A stretch of DNA of 64,000 nt from Rachycentron canadum (GCA_038496675.1 CM076650.1:7710645-7774644), one strand, 5' to 3'; shown: positions 24,423 through 39,400, counted from the first letter of the stretch. The notes: generated by a model from the sequence alone, not told the origin. Program-made: numbers and translations.

Positions 24423-27400
24423 CAGATGTCACAGCTGTCCTGGGCAGATTAACTCCAGTGGTCTCAGACAGCCAGCTGTGTCTGCGTGAGAGAGAGTATG
24501 AGAGCTAGGATTGATGGACTTTCCATGCATCAAATGCACATTAAAGAATGTGAACTAATGTTGACACAGACTTGCTGTTGGACAACATTTTTTCCACGCC
24601 TCCATTATTTCTTAAGTTTTTGTGAAGCCAGTTAGTCACAGCGAGCCACAGACAAAACTAATTACTTAATTGATTGTCTCTGATAAGCATCATACAGATG
24701 TTCCATATATCATCATTTTCAACAATGGCACTTTATAGTATACTGGGTACATTGAAATGTGTATACCTCATACTTTTTTACTTATATTTGAATAAAACAA
24801 ATGATCACAGTTTGAATCGCAGTTAAGAGTTCTGCTTCTTTACTCTGCAAGGATACAAAATCTTTACGTGTATACTCAAAAACTGTGACTACATTTTAAT
24901 GTAGAGTGCAGAGTGAAGTGTAGATGCATCATATTTTTCCACATTGGCATATTTTAATTGAATTAAGTGATGATGCTGAGTCATATATCAGTGTAGTGAA
25001 CTGCTAATTTTGCTACTTTGTGCTGAATAAGCATATTCCCAATACATTTTCAAAACAGCAGCTGAAGGTTGTGGTGCTATTCAGTGTCTGTCGACCCTCT
25101 GGTTAATTAATCTGAACCAGATGAAATTATTCTTGAGTCTAGTTCATGCATCTGGATCATGACTTTTTCTCTCTGTCTTTTCTCTTCCTTCTTCTGATTT
25201 CTTTTTCTCTTTGTTGTCTTCTCTTTGTCTTTGTGTACCACATGGTGTTTGTTCACAAAGTGCCTGCACCACATTATAACAAGACTAATGCTTAGGCAAC
25301 TCCACAAATCAAAACACCAGACTCTTTCAGTGGCCACTCCATCACAGTGGGTATCAAATACTCCTGCAGGATAATGCATTTAACGTCAGGTCTGGCTTTA
25401 CTGGAAGCTCACAGGCAGTTTAATCTGGTTGTGGATAGTTATCTACATCTATAGTTATATATTGTATTACTCTGCAACTGATGACTATTGTTATGATTTT
25501 TTTTGATTTTTTTTTTTTTTTATCTTGAGGTTTATTTGATAGAATATGTAAAAAGTTAATAAAATGCTCAATGTTGCAATTTCTTTAGTCCAATATATCT
25601 TCAAATTACTTATTTTGCTGAAAGACCAAATATCAAAGTAGTTGCATTAAATGTTGTGTCTAACATTACATTTGAGTGACAGAGTTAAGCATCTGGTTTC
25701 TATAAAATAATACTCTTTGAAAACCTCAGGTCATGTGCCAACACCGCTCGCTGTTCTTAAGATGTTACCAAAGTCCTTAGAGTAAAACGATTTCTAACCA
25801 ATTCCCCAAGTTTGTCCATATAGTCAAAAATGATAACCAGAAACACGTTCTTGCTCAATTTGTACAATTTTAAAATTAATTAATTGAATAATTTGTGTTT
25901 GTATTGGAAACCTAGACTGACCAAAATATTTGTAATGTGTAGGGCATATTTTTAAATGTAGTACGACAAGTGTCTGGGGAATAAACATAAAATTTAAAAA
26001 AAATCGTGCTGATAAACGTCCTGTGTTTTTCAAACATTTATCTTTCAGAAAAATAGATGCTCAAAATAAATGGTAAACCACAAGAGGCACAAAGTGGGGT
26101 TAGGTAGGTTTAACCCAGGAGACTGCTCGTCCCATCCAAAAAATAAACAGCAATTTGACTAAATTGCAGCATCATGGCCCTAAACAGACCCTTAGTGTAG
26201 GACTGCAAAATCCTGGCTTTTGTCGCTCAAGTGCATTACAGCACATGATGTGCTTACCAGAAATAACACCACTCTGTCAACAATGTACTATATCATTGTC
26301 TCTTCCTCTTCTTGCTCTGATTTTCAAGCCTCTCATTCCATTTCCTTTCCATCTTTTTTTCAGTTAGAATAAAAGCAAAGGGTACTTTGGCCTACTTCTG
26401 CTGTTCCTCTGCCCCCACACACACTCCCACCTCAGGGTTTAAATGGTAGCTGCTGCTGCCATTCATCCAGACTGAGCAGAGCAGTCCACCATGAGGGCTG
26501 AAAGGGAGCAACAGAGGGTCAAATTACTGTTGCTGGCGCTGAAATACCCCCAAGGCCTTGGCTTGGTTTTTTTAGAGGACATGAATGCTCATTTAACACA
26601 CATCTACACCCCATGTCTCTCGTTTTCAACACACACAAACCAGTCATGAAAATCCCTTTTTGTCTGTTCATCTTATCCAAACTGTGTGCACTCACACTGG
26701 TCACTATATCTGTTTGCTGCATTTCAGTTTTGGCATTTTACACATAGCCAATCGCTAACCACGTCCACCCCCCCACACCCACTGTCTGCGTGCTGCTTCC
26801 CCCTTGCACACAACCCACACAAAATAAAAACACAGTAGATCTGCTCTCCCTTAATTCAGAGCTGTGCTTGGTGAGTAAATTATGCATGGCCATGGTGTAA
26901 ATGTTTCAAAGGCCTGGAGTCGAACCTTAATAAACATGACATGTGCCAGTGTGTGTGTGTGTGATGGCAGAATGATGAAAGACAAGAACAAGAAGGAGAT
27001 GTGAATGGGAAACATCTGGCCAACGCTTATATAACAAAAAAACAATAGACTATTTTCATAGCTGCAGATGCGCTGTGTGTGAGTCTGTGTATGTATTTTC
27101 TCCTAATACATATAATATATGTCTAACAGAACTGTATGTAAAGAATTAGAAATAAATTATTAATATTCCAAGTAAGACAAACATGAAAAACGTTGATTAG
27201 ATTCCTCAGATTATTAAAGTTGGCTGAGTTTAAGTGTGTTTGTTTGTATTCAGGCATTTGTTTGAATGTACTCAATGTACTCATTCACATTCATACGAGC
27301 AGCAGAGACAGAGAGAGTGTGTGCCTGCAGTTAGCAGTTTGGGTGCTAAATATAATCTGTGATAATCTGGATTAGACGTCTAAACAGCGTCAGTCAAACC

Positions 27401-30400
27401 TCTCTGCTTTTCCATTCATCTTTGGCTGCTGGTTACACAACAGCTCCAGAAAACAGTGTGTGTGTGTGACTGGGTTGGTTTAGTGGTGGTATGTCACTGT
27501 TAGCTTCCTGAGTCTCTCCTCCTCTCTCTCTGTGCAGGATAGGAAGCAAATTACAGTCCAAGTTAGAGGAGGTTATCACTGCAGCTTCTTCCAGATACAA
27601 CTGCATGTCTCTAAATCGGGGACATGGATGTGGGTGCATTTTTGGAAGATGGAATGAGGACACAGAGCGGTGTGTCATTGGCCCGGTGTCACTCTAATTT
27701 GGTTTCTACTAAAGCAAAATGTTGGGGGAAGGGTGAACCATGCAGCAGCAGGTTCCTCTGTCAGGGACACAGTGAAGCACAATCCCAGAATTTAAGTATA
27801 AAGTGTGATCATATGATGGAGTTAGGTCGATGGTTAAGATTTATTTATGCAGGGATTTATATTGAGATCAAGGTCTACTTTACAAGTGAGACTTTAACGG
27901 AAATTACAAATCCACAAAAATCACAGCATCCTATATTCCTCCATAGACTTTAGTACGGTTATTGTTATGATGATTTAATGGGGTTAGGTGGCCTGACTCT
28001 ATTATGATCATTACATACACAACATGTCTATCTTGTGTCCTTCCTTGAGTAAGTAATGAAAAAAGTAGAGATGCTCCACTTTTTGTTTACTCTTTACATT
28101 TTTATTTAAGGTTACACAAGGGGGAAGTTTGCTGTGAGTTAATAGCATTCTTTGATTGATTGAATGTAGCTGATATTTTTCCATCGCATTGTCAGAGAAA
28201 CAACACTAATGCCTGATCTGCTGAATAAAGCACCAATCATTTGTATCTGATCAATACATCCCTATAGAGAAGATGTAAAAAGAGTAATATTAGGACTTAT
28301 TAGTGACACAATGAAAAACCAATATTCAATCAGTATTCTAACTAATTGTTAGATGCAGCCCAGGTTCCCGTCCACCACCTTTACATCTGTCTCTTCCTGT
28401 CCCCCTTCCCAAGGCTGTAACTGGGAAGAGCTTCGGAGACAAGGACTTCCGCAGTGCACTGGAGAACGGCATCCTGTTATGCGAGTAAGCCTGTGACATC
28501 ACACCACGTCAGTTTTTGATGTCTGAAGTATCAACAACATACATAAACACCCTCAAGACTCAATAAATCTCTGCTTCTCCCCTCCTCCACGCAGGCTGCT
28601 GAGTGCAATCAAACCAGGGCTGGTCAAGAAGATCAACAAACTGCCCACCCCCATCGCTGGGCTGGTAAGAAGACACTCTCCAGTGTGACATCCAGCCATG
28701 TAAACCACCCTGTTCGTCAAAGTGATAAACCCTGACTGTCTGTCGTCCCCTGCTGTTTCCTCTAGGACAACCTGTCAGTCTTCCTGCGGGGCTGTGAGGA
28801 GTTGGGCCTGAAGGGCTCCCAGCTGTTTGACCCCGGGGACTTGCAGGACACTTCAATACGAGCAAACCTCAAGTAAATTGGCATGTTCGTGGCTTCTATA
28901 CCTGTACAAGTCCAATTACATGTAGTATCACACAACACTAACACACATTTCTCTCATCAGGGACTCCGACTGCAATCGCAAACTAAAAAATGTGAGTTTC
29001 TATTGCTCTTTCTTCTTTTTGTCTTTGTCTCTTCATTAACTTTCACTGCTAGTGTGTTTATAACTTATAGAAAACACCAACCCCTCATATCTATGTCTTC
29101 CAGGTGCTGAATACAGTGTTTTGGCTGGGGAAGGCTGCCAGCGGCTGTGCCTCTTACACTGGTCCTACTCTCAACCTCAAGGAGTTTGAAGGGCTTCTTG
29201 CCCAAATGAAGATGGTGAGTGAGCACAGCAACAAGGAGAGAGATGGGGGTAGGGAGGCAGACAGAAAGACCGATAAGAGCAAGGGGAGGTGCAGTAGATG
29301 GATTTGTTAGTTTCCTGTCTTTGTTGGGGTGCAGGACACAGGAGAAAACACATTGTTGTTTTTGTTACACTACAGCTACTTCTATTTTAGAGTGAGATAG
29401 AGAGGAGACAGGATATCGGTTCAAAAAAAGACACTTGTGAGACACATGAGTTAATTGTTGCTCTTTAGATTGATTTTACATGGTACAATGAGGGAAAACT
29501 TAATGTTTACACTATGGATGCCCCATATGGAGTAGGTAATCTGGTTAATTTTACATTAAACACAGATTTCCCAGACTTTGACAGTATGAAAAACACTGCA
29601 TATGAAATAGATGACCTAGTAAGATTCATAAACTTGCATATTAATTAGGTAAAACTAAAAAAAAAAGCTTGATGACAAACTACCAGCACTGTGAGCATAC
29701 TGTATGTGTATCTATTTGGCATGGAGATCAAGGCGGGACATGAAACAACACAACTGCCACCTGTCGTGTTCAATTGTGTGTTTGAAGGAGAGTGAGGAAG
29801 GAGGCGACAGTCCACAGAAACGCAGTGTTAGAGACAGCGGCTATGACTGCTGGGACTCTGAGAGGAGTGAGTCTCTTTCTCCACCACGACACACTCGTGA
29901 CAACTCGCTTGACAGGTGAGAGACATCTGTCATGCATACACGCACACATGTAACCCAAATGTATCGAAACCCACATTAGAGGTTTTAAAGATCAATCATG
30001 AGGAATTCAATGCAAGTATAGATATCAGACTTACTTTTGCATTCAAATAAATATCAAATAAATTAACTAAATGTTCATTTAGTTACTACGCCATGAAACA
30101 GTAATATGTTTTCTGGTCTGTTTTCCTTTGTTACGGACAGTCTGGACTCCTTTGGCTCCCGCTCACAGCACAGTCCTTCTCCTGATGTGGTGAATCGAGG
30201 CAACGGTGACGGTTAGTTCTGATAAACGTCTCAAGTTTAAAAAAATGTAAATGTTTGGACTTTGGAGAACTTTTCCCGCTCCTGCCAGTCACAGCTAACT
30301 GTGTCAAACATTACTTCTCATAAAACTCTTTAAAAGACAGCAAAGAGTAGAAATGTTAAACTATTCCTTTTTCAGCAACAATACAGAGTCACTCATCCAT

Positions 30401-33400
30401 AAATAGTCTGACTGTGGTTCTTTAACATGTTGGAGTTTTAACCTTGGTATATCATGGCCAGTCAGACCGGCTGTGGACAACAGCTGAACATCTCAGTCTG
30501 TGTGTGTATGTGTGTGTGTGTGTGTATGTGTGTCTAAGTAGCAACCGCTAGAGGTTTGGACCTGGGAAACACGGACTGAGGTCAACATCCTGCCTGTCAT
30601 ATGTCAGTGTGTGTGTGTGTGCGTGTGTGTGTGTGTGTGTGCAGAGGTAGCAGAACCATCATGGGCATCCTGTTTGTGTCTTTTATGTTGACAGTGTAGT
30701 ATTTGTGCAGCAGGGTGACAAAAAAACACTATTCCAGGAGCCGGGAATAGACTCAATCCCTACATTTCCCGGAGGTCACAGAGACAGTGTTTACTAAGTA
30801 ATATTCATTACCCAACACAAAAGATGGGCAGAAGATATAGTTTGTACGCTTCCTTTTTGGAGAATAGTGCATAAAAAAGTTTGCAAGGAAGAAGGTGGTC
30901 AAGGTGTTTTTTCTGACCAGCCATATAATGCTGCTTTTGATTTTTGGTAGATGATGATTTTGGTTGCTAATAGAATAGAAGAAATTACAAACTTTTGATT
31001 AAAAAAAAAACATAGAGCCATTTGTGTTATTATGCAAGTACTTATTAATTGTAGTTTCTCAAAGTACTGACACACTTTCTGACCTTAAACACTCATTTCA
31101 CACTCTTTCACGCTTCAATGTGCTATGTTGCCCAGGGAGAGGCAGCGACTCGGAGGCTGATGCCCCCAGCAGGAAGCCAGATGTGCGGAAGGATGACATG
31201 TTGGCCAGACGGACTGCCAGCAGTGAATCAAGAAGCTCCATCCCCTTTAACCAGTTTCTTCCTAACCGAGCCAACGCCAGCTCCTACATCCCCACTCCAC
31301 GACGAAAACCACATGTGGAGGAGGGAGAGCAGCGGAGGTAAGAGCTGACACATGATTACATTAGATAATTCTAATGCAAATGAAAAGTATGATATTAAGA
31401 GCTGCAAAATAAAATACAAAAAAAATGAGCACATACATGGATATACAGACATATAAACCTTCATCCTCCCTAATCTTTCCCTGCCATTACACACTGTTCC
31501 CTAGTTGCCCTTCAGAACTGGGCAAAAGAATTGGACTAAACCACAAAACTCCCAAGACTGTTACTTGGGCCTTAGAGAACAATGGGGAAAAACTAAAACA
31601 GGAAGAAGAGAAGGTGACCCAGGAGGTGTTGGAGCAGAGGAGGCTGCAGAAGTTGGAGAAGGCAGGAATTAAAGTTCTGCCTGCTGCCGTTCGCTACAGC
31701 AGGTCAGAGAGGACGGGCATGACATCCGTTGCCGTTGTTGTGGTTCAACAATTTTGCTTGAAAAGTTTTGATGGCAACTGGTTTGCTCTGGCACTGGTGC
31801 TGTGTCTGGTTACTTCATGATGAGTTTTGTGTGATAGGCGATTTGTGGAGTGATGGATAACTAACTGCTTGCTCGCTGTTGGTGTTATGGGAGGGTTGGT
31901 CACTTGGTTGTGGCAGAACAGAGGTTTCAGTGGATGGGAATCATTATCTGATTGAGCGACTGGTTTTGGCTTGAAAACTTATTCTGTGGAGCATGTTATG
32001 ATGTATTTGATTGCAAGTGTTAATTATTCAACAGGACCTGCTAACAATACTTGTTGCTACGCGCTGAGTTTGAATTTTGAACACCATTTCCTTTGCTCAC
32101 AATGTGGCACGATGGATATTTGATCAACTCTGAAATGACAATGCTACATCATCCCATCTCCTACTCCAGCCCTCCCACAATGGAGGAACAGGAAGTAAGG
32201 TCACCGTCTCCAAACATCATCCTTCGTCGTGATAACGACTTTTTGAGCTCTCAGAAATCTGCCTGGGATTCTTCCTCCGATGGGGAGGAGGAAGCACAGG
32301 TTCAGAAGGTTCCTGATGTTCGTAGAGATGACCTGGCGTCCAGACGAGCTCATCGTAGCCCTGCTGCTCCCAAGGTGTACCAGTTCATCCCTCCACCTGT
32401 ATGTAGCAATAAAGACAGAGAGCGCTGGGAGGGCATTAGGCGTGCCTCACAGCAGACCCTGCAGAAGACGGAGATCAGGTTAGCTGTGTGTGTGAGTGTG
32501 AATTTGCTTCTTCCTCCATTTCTTCTAACTCACTTATTATTTTAACCATTTTCCTGCTCTTTCTTTCTTTCTATTGGTGTTATGGTCACTTGTGGTTTGA
32601 TGTGTAACACATGCTGTGTGATGCCTGTGTACTCGCCTTGTGACTGGACAGTGAGAAGGAAACATTCCCTGACATCATTACACGCAAAGACAACCCCTTC
32701 CTAAACTCTGCCCCTCGCCATGAGGAAGAGGATGAGGAGGAGAAAGAGGGAGAAGAGGAAAGTGTTAAGGCAATGCCTAACAAGCAGAAGGATGACCTGG
32801 CTCGTAGGCGGGCTCAGAGTAGGCCCCTCCCTCACAGGGATGGACTGATGAGCTTTGTTTCTGCCTCCATGAGCCAGGCAGATATGAAGAAGTGGGAGAG
32901 ACTCAAGATGACTGAACCCAGGTGCCCAACACACACACACTGTTTCAGCACAAATGCAGTACAAAGCACTTAAATGCTGCTGTATGTCCAGTGTGTGGTT
33001 TGTTAATGACTGAGTGGCAAAGCTGGTGAGAGAATGTGTGTGTTCATAATTTTTTTCACTGGAGGCAAATGACTGTGATAAATCTGCAGAGATATAAAGA
33101 AGCAAACTTACATATGAGATGTTTCTGAGCAGCAGCCTGAATGTGAGCAGGGCCTTAATCATTTTTTTGGGTTGGCATGTAGCTAAATCCTCACTAAACT
33201 GCACAAAATACACATTGTTTGAAAGCTCAAAGTTTAGTGAATCTAACCTCTGTCAGCCGTTTTAAAATCCCTATATCTTTGTAACAGCATTTCCTATTGT
33301 CAGGCATGAAAAAAACAGGTGCATGGTGCAAGAATTAAATTCAAGACAAGCTTAAGACCAATACTGACATTTTTACAGTAATACTAATCTTAATAATATA

Positions 33401-36400
33401 ATCATTTGAATTTCACTTACAAAGAAATGTTACTAAAGGGCCAAATATAGCTCAAATAATTTATGCTAAAACAAATTAACTTTCTGGTCCCAGTCAGGAA
33501 ATAGTCTTGCACATAACACATGTAAAACAGAATTTTCTTTTTTTTTGGATTAAGGAAACAAGGTACAATTTTTATATTACATATTATTTTTGGCTTTAAA
33601 GTAGGTAGTTCCCACCTTGGACAGTCTCTGCACTAAACTAAGCTGCTGAGACATGATATGTGGCATCGACCTTCTCAGAAATAGAACAAACAGGTGTCAA
33701 ATAAGCGCCAATATCTTTGGATAATTTGACAGTAGGTCAGACAAAACAGTCAACCTGAAAATGTCTCCATGGCATTTTTCCTCTGTTCACTGACATTTTA
33801 TACAAGAATTGATGAGATCAAGAAAATTATCAACAGATTAATGCACATTTTAAATAGTTGTTTGCTACAGGCATAAAAGTAAATATGGTTTATTTTAGCT
33901 GGATGTCACCTCCTCTAACAATATCTTATTGTAAGAAAAAATAAATAAATACTAAAAAATAAAAAAAAAAGTAAAAAAATACTACTTTTTCTTGTTAGTA
34001 TTACCTCATTTTCAACTGTCCTCTGTCTGCAGCTTTATATCAGTCTAGACTTACTTTCCCTTTTCTCCTTTTCCCCCTGTTCTCATCTGCTTGTTTATTC
34101 TCCTCATTATTGTGCACTTCAGTCCTCTTCAGTCTTCTTTGACAGGCATTGAAACAGAGTAGGGAATTGGCCGGTGTGTATGAGACTGTGTGTGTGACCA
34201 AAAAAGAAAAGAGGCGACTGTTGGCTGTGAGCACTGCTTTGGCTTTGTTTTTCTCTCTCTGTGCTGATGTCATTGGATAGGATAAAGACTTTTTTGTGTT
34301 CCCAGAGGAGCAGCAGTTAGTAGGGAAATGTGGCTACCTAGTAGATAAAAAGCGTGGCATGTGTATGTAAATGTGTGTTGAAGTGATTTAAGTACACAGA
34401 CCCATGTTTTGTCCCCTTCTGTCCATCCACACTTCCTGTCTGATTCATCATTTCCACCTCATCCTTCCTTTGTCTTCACAGTCTCATCCTTTGTCTCAAG
34501 TTGCTCATGATTTCTTTCCCCCCTGCTCTTTTGTTGGCTGTCGTTGTCTGTGTGGGTGTGTTTGTGTGTGTCTTCATTTGTGAGGTTGTTATATCAACAG
34601 TGAGGCTAGCCCGGCACCTGTGTGTCAGGCTTGTATGGAGAAAAATTATGGAAGTCCTCTCAGCGGATCAGCAAAGGCTGGACGAAGTCACAGCAAAGTT
34701 GTGACCTTTGGGGGCGTGACAGAGATCGAGCAGCCAATAGACACAGTCACATCAAATGAAGGGGAGGAGACAGAGTTGCTTAGACGACTCCTTTCCAAGG
34801 CAGCTGTAGCCATGCCTACCATTGGCCTGGGCTCCCAGCTTTCAGAGCGGGAACGCAGGTATGGACGAGGCCAAATATAAGACAACTTAGGCTGTAGTGG
34901 CTCAAATCCAAAGTCACTTGCATTATTATGGACTGCATTGAGGAATAAATAGGTTCTTTTCTGCTGCACTGCCTAATAACTGGTGTAATTTAATTGCCTG
35001 CAAATGTCATTTTGAAAACATTTCCAGACTATTTGAATTAGTAAATTAGGTAGTTTGGATGCACCTCTCTGCTTTGTACTGATTTGCTTGTACTTCAAAT
35101 AAGAAACAGAGCTCCACGCACACTGGGCCAAACCCAAACACAAACACAAGACACATGAACAAACACCTTGCTGTGATAAGCTATATCGACCGACTTATTT
35201 GATTTTTGAGGCCAACATATCAACATTTTTCAAAATGTGATAACAGCATATCATTTTCATTAAGGAGCTCTTAATTTTTTTTTTTTTTTTATCATGATAC
35301 ATTGTCTAGAACATTTCCCACTTAAAAGATAAACAGTCTCCGGTTGAATGTTGTGATAGAGACACTGTAGAAACTACCACAGATACCATTTCTATACTGC
35401 AGATTCACTTATTGACTGATGTATATGCTCCTAATATGTATATAAGCTAATATTTGCTTAGCTCAGTCAATTTATATAGCCTGATAAGGTGTAGTTAACG
35501 CACAAATCATGCATTTCTGTAATGTATAAATGTTGTTTCCATTATATTTGCACGGAGTGTGAACAAATTTTGCCTTAAAATTGTGATGTATGCACGTTGA
35601 CATTTTTACTTATTATGTTTTTATATACATTTTATATTATAAGTAAAAGTATATTATAAAAATATTTGAATTTTTAATCTGGATTTTTTATCCTTGACAT
35701 TTATTTTTTTAAGTTTTTTTCACACTAGGCACAGACTTTGCAGCTTGCCACATTGCATTTCACATCACACATTGCTTTTATATTTGAGACGTAAACCAGT
35801 GAATCCTTGAATCCTTCTAGTGTGTAGTGTTTTTTTTTTATATTTTTAAGTGAACTACTGATCAGAGCAGAAGCTCCAGTTTATAAGTAGAGATTGTCAC
35901 AGGACTCTGATGGTCAGTGTCTGATGTGGCTCAAAATTCTTTCAAGTAGTTTTGGTTTACTTCTGCACGTTTTCTTTTCTAACACTAAATATTTCTTTGC
36001 TGAGATTCTCTCTTTTTTGGATTTTGTGTGGTGTTTCTGATGTCTCTGAAAACACAGTCTGTATTCTGAACTCAGAGTGACTATACCTGGCTTGCCTTTC
36101 TGCATGTACATGCCTGGAGGCTATAGTTGCAAGTTTGGGTATAAATGATCCATCATTGTTGCTGCAATTTTATGCAATGCTCTTACAGCCAGGTTGATGG
36201 CGCTGACTACAGTCAAACTCCCCCTCCTTCTGCTGACCTCCCACCCTGGACCCCTGAGGTTGCTCTGACTCCAGCTGAGCTGGATGCTCGTCTGGCTCAG
36301 TATGAAAAGAGAACAGAAGAAGAGGAGGATGAGGAGGAACAGGAAAGGATCCCAGATCTTCAGAAAGATGACATGATGGCGAGAAGGACAGGCGTTTTCC

Positions 36401-39400
36401 ATAAACAAAGCACCACTACAGTGACTTACAACCGTTTCCTGCCTTTGCCTGGCTCCAAACTCAGCACACAATTGGAAGACACCACTGATGCTGCTCCACG
36501 GAACAAAAAGGAAGTGCAGGCAGAACGAAACAAGAAACTAAATGTCAGGTGGGCTGATATTTGCTTTGGACTAGGATCTTTGGACTAACAGTGTGCAGAG
36601 AGCACTAACAAGCTTGGTGTAGTTTTCATCCTTAAAGAGATTAAACTTGATGATTAGTTGTTTCAACTGAAGGAGTTTCTCTCACAGAGTGGAGCAACAG
36701 CAATCCAGAGTTCACATGGAAGTACCTCAACCACAACCTGAGGCAATGGTGATCCGATCAACGTCTCACAGCGAACGTGAATATGATGATGATGAGGATG
36801 AGTATGATGAAAATGAGCCTGTGCCTGACTTGGAGAAGGACGATATGATGGCGCGAAGGACTGGATCTTTTCAAAAACCAGTTGCAGCCAAGACAAATCA
36901 GTCCTTTAATCAGTTCCTGCCTGTACCTGGATCAGTCAAATATAACATCAGCCCAGTTTCTGCAATGAAACAGCTACACAGCAGACCTAAGCTCACAGAG
37001 AAGCTGGCTAGTGAAAGGTATTTAATGTGTCTGAATGATGAAGTGATTGTACTGTTGGTCAACTACTGCAGCTAACAAAGCATATTTTACTGGCAAAGAT
37101 GAAGGTTTAATCATGTTCTCAAGTTTTATGGCCTGAAGTACGAACATTAAGTCCCTGTGGAAGATTTAGATCCTGACTTTATGGCGTCGTCGTTTTGGTT
37201 CAAGCATGGTTGAATTGCCTGCAGCTGCATGTCTGACATGGTTTCTTTTGTGTTATTTATATATCAAAGGACTTGTGGATTTGATTTGTTGTTGTGGTGA
37301 GATTTTTGCAATTTTGTTTCTAGTTTGGCTCAGTTTGTGCTTGGTTTGGATTCAACTGTCCTTTTCTTTTGTTGACGAGGTCTAACTTCAGCTTTGTTTG
37401 GCAACACTTCGATTGTTCACTTTCATAGGAGTATGGAACTTCGTTGGCTGGCTGTTGATGGCTGTTGTCTTTGTACTTAAAGTGTAAATTACTGCTGAAT
37501 CACATGGGGAAAAAAGCTGTTGCTGGACTACTCCCTACTGTTTAAGTCTTAAAGCAGCGGTTCACTCAAATGACAAAAAAATAACCCTCAAACAAGTCTG
37601 TAATTAGCCAATAACTGCTTCATAAATTTTGTGGAAAGAGCCTTGTCATTTGACCATTATTATAGAAAAAGAAGATTTATTATTGAACACATTGTTCTCA
37701 AGATACATTAACTTGCCTGAATACAAACGAACCTGTGAATTAAGTAAAATACTTGTCACAGTGTAACAATTAAGCACATAGTCCTATGAAATAATGGACC
37801 TGTAAAATAAACTAAAAAAAAAAAAAAAAACTAGCTTACCTCTGATTTTCTGATTTGATACGTGTGTTTTAAATCTAACCATTTAAAGCATTGCACTTCC
37901 ATAAGATTTAGGGACTTGCAAGACATATATTAAAAAACAATGACACCATTTCTTGATACCAACAGTGCACTCAACTTGTTTTCATTGGGACCATTTCTTA
38001 AGTAAAAAGTAGTTCCAATAAAAACTGATTATGGTGAGTTCAGTGAAGTAACAGGAGAGGAATGTAAAATGTAATTTGGTTTTTAGTGCCATAAAAACTG
38101 TATTATCATGGAGGCAGTAATCTTAGATGTGAGTGAGATTTTTTTTTTTTTTTTTGTAATTTGGGTTAAGCGGCATGTAATTTGGCCACTCCTCACTCAG
38201 AGATGCAGGTTTTTGCTACTGAGGTGTGGTCACAAGTACAGACCAGCTGCAGTCTTCTGTCTCTCGTCTGTGATACTGCAGAGATTTATGCCTTAGTCTG
38301 TGTTTCTTGGTAATCTTGGCCTTGTCACTGGATTTTAGCAGCATTATGACCATAGCAGCAGAACCTCGGCCCCCAACCCCCACAACCCCAACCAGCCCCA
38401 AGTGTGCAGCGCTGTGGGAGAGGCAGGAGGAGGAGCATGGAAAGCAAGAGGGAGACATGACAGTTCCAAACACCTCTGTCACAGATATGACCGAACCCCT
38501 CTCTTCTCCATCACTCACCCCTCCACCCAGTCCTGCTGCCGCACAGATCTGTAAAGTGGAGGCAGAGTTGGAAGAGCAGAGTGTGGAGGAGAAAAATAAG
38601 GAAAGAGAGGAAGAGAGAAAAAGGGATGTGAATGAGCAACCACAAAAGAAACCTTTCTGGCTAGAGGACGATCATCTACCTCCAATGATGTGAGATGCCC
38701 GTTGAAGCTTTTTGTATATGTCTTCACTTCCATTTTCATATTTACTGCCATCAGTCCAGTCCGTTTCACACATTTACTAGATCTGTTCATGGAAGTGAAC
38801 AAGATGATTACTATCTACTATGTTTAATTGAATGTGACGACAGCACTCCTACATAACACCATGCTTCCCTTTCCCTCACCTGCTCTTTCCTCTCATTCAT
38901 TTTATTCTGTCATTGTTTTAGGATGAGCCGGCGAGTTGCTTTTATGTCTGAGGACACAGAGTAAGTCTTTCAGTGTGAACCTGGAAGAGCTTCTGCATGA
39001 CAACAAAATATAAACACTGCATGTTAGATTTCTGCAGGACAGTCCAGAAATATTGCAATATACAACACAATAACACTATTTACTAACTCCCAGCTGTTTA
39101 TTGTCATATTTTGCTTTTAAGTTGTATTTTTAATCTAATTCTGTCAGTGGTGGACTGACAGCACTCAGATCTTTTACGTAAGCAAAAGTAGCTTTACAGC
39201 AGAATAGAAATAACATATATAAATAAGTAATCGCCAAAATTTAACATTGCTCATTAAAAAAAAATGGTCCATTTAATTTAATTATTGATGTAATAATTTG
39301 TTTATGTTGCAGCTGGTAAATTGTTTTATACACTGTTAGATGTTTGTGAATGTTTGAGAGTCTAATAACAACCTATTTTTTAAATTATATTGTTGTATGA

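Larger units (their letters stand above)
31136..37017 (+). repeat. limch1: Exon-encoded repeat modules in limch1 (exons 9-15)
   Basis: Five degenerate copies of P-[DN]-x-x-[KR]-D-D-[ML]-x-[AS]-R-R-[TA] occur: exon 9 (31177-31215), exon 11 (32312-32350), exon 12 (32776-32814), exon 14 (36352-36390), exon 15 (36824-36862). Each is followed about 12-20 residues later by an aromatic stretch such as FNQFLPN, YQFIPP, YNRFLPLPGS or FNQFLPVPGS (diverged in exon 12). Exons 10-17 all begin and end in phase 2 and are multiples of three (198, 309, 270, 258, 360, 330, 351, 39 nt), so any can be skipped or duplicated without shifting the frame. Exons 10 and 13 lack the motif. Confidence 0.9.

Noticed and set aside
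32701..33213. 170-residue minus-strand open frame over limch1 exon 12
   Set aside because: Mirrors the Glu-rich coding exon and runs into an intron; no independent support.
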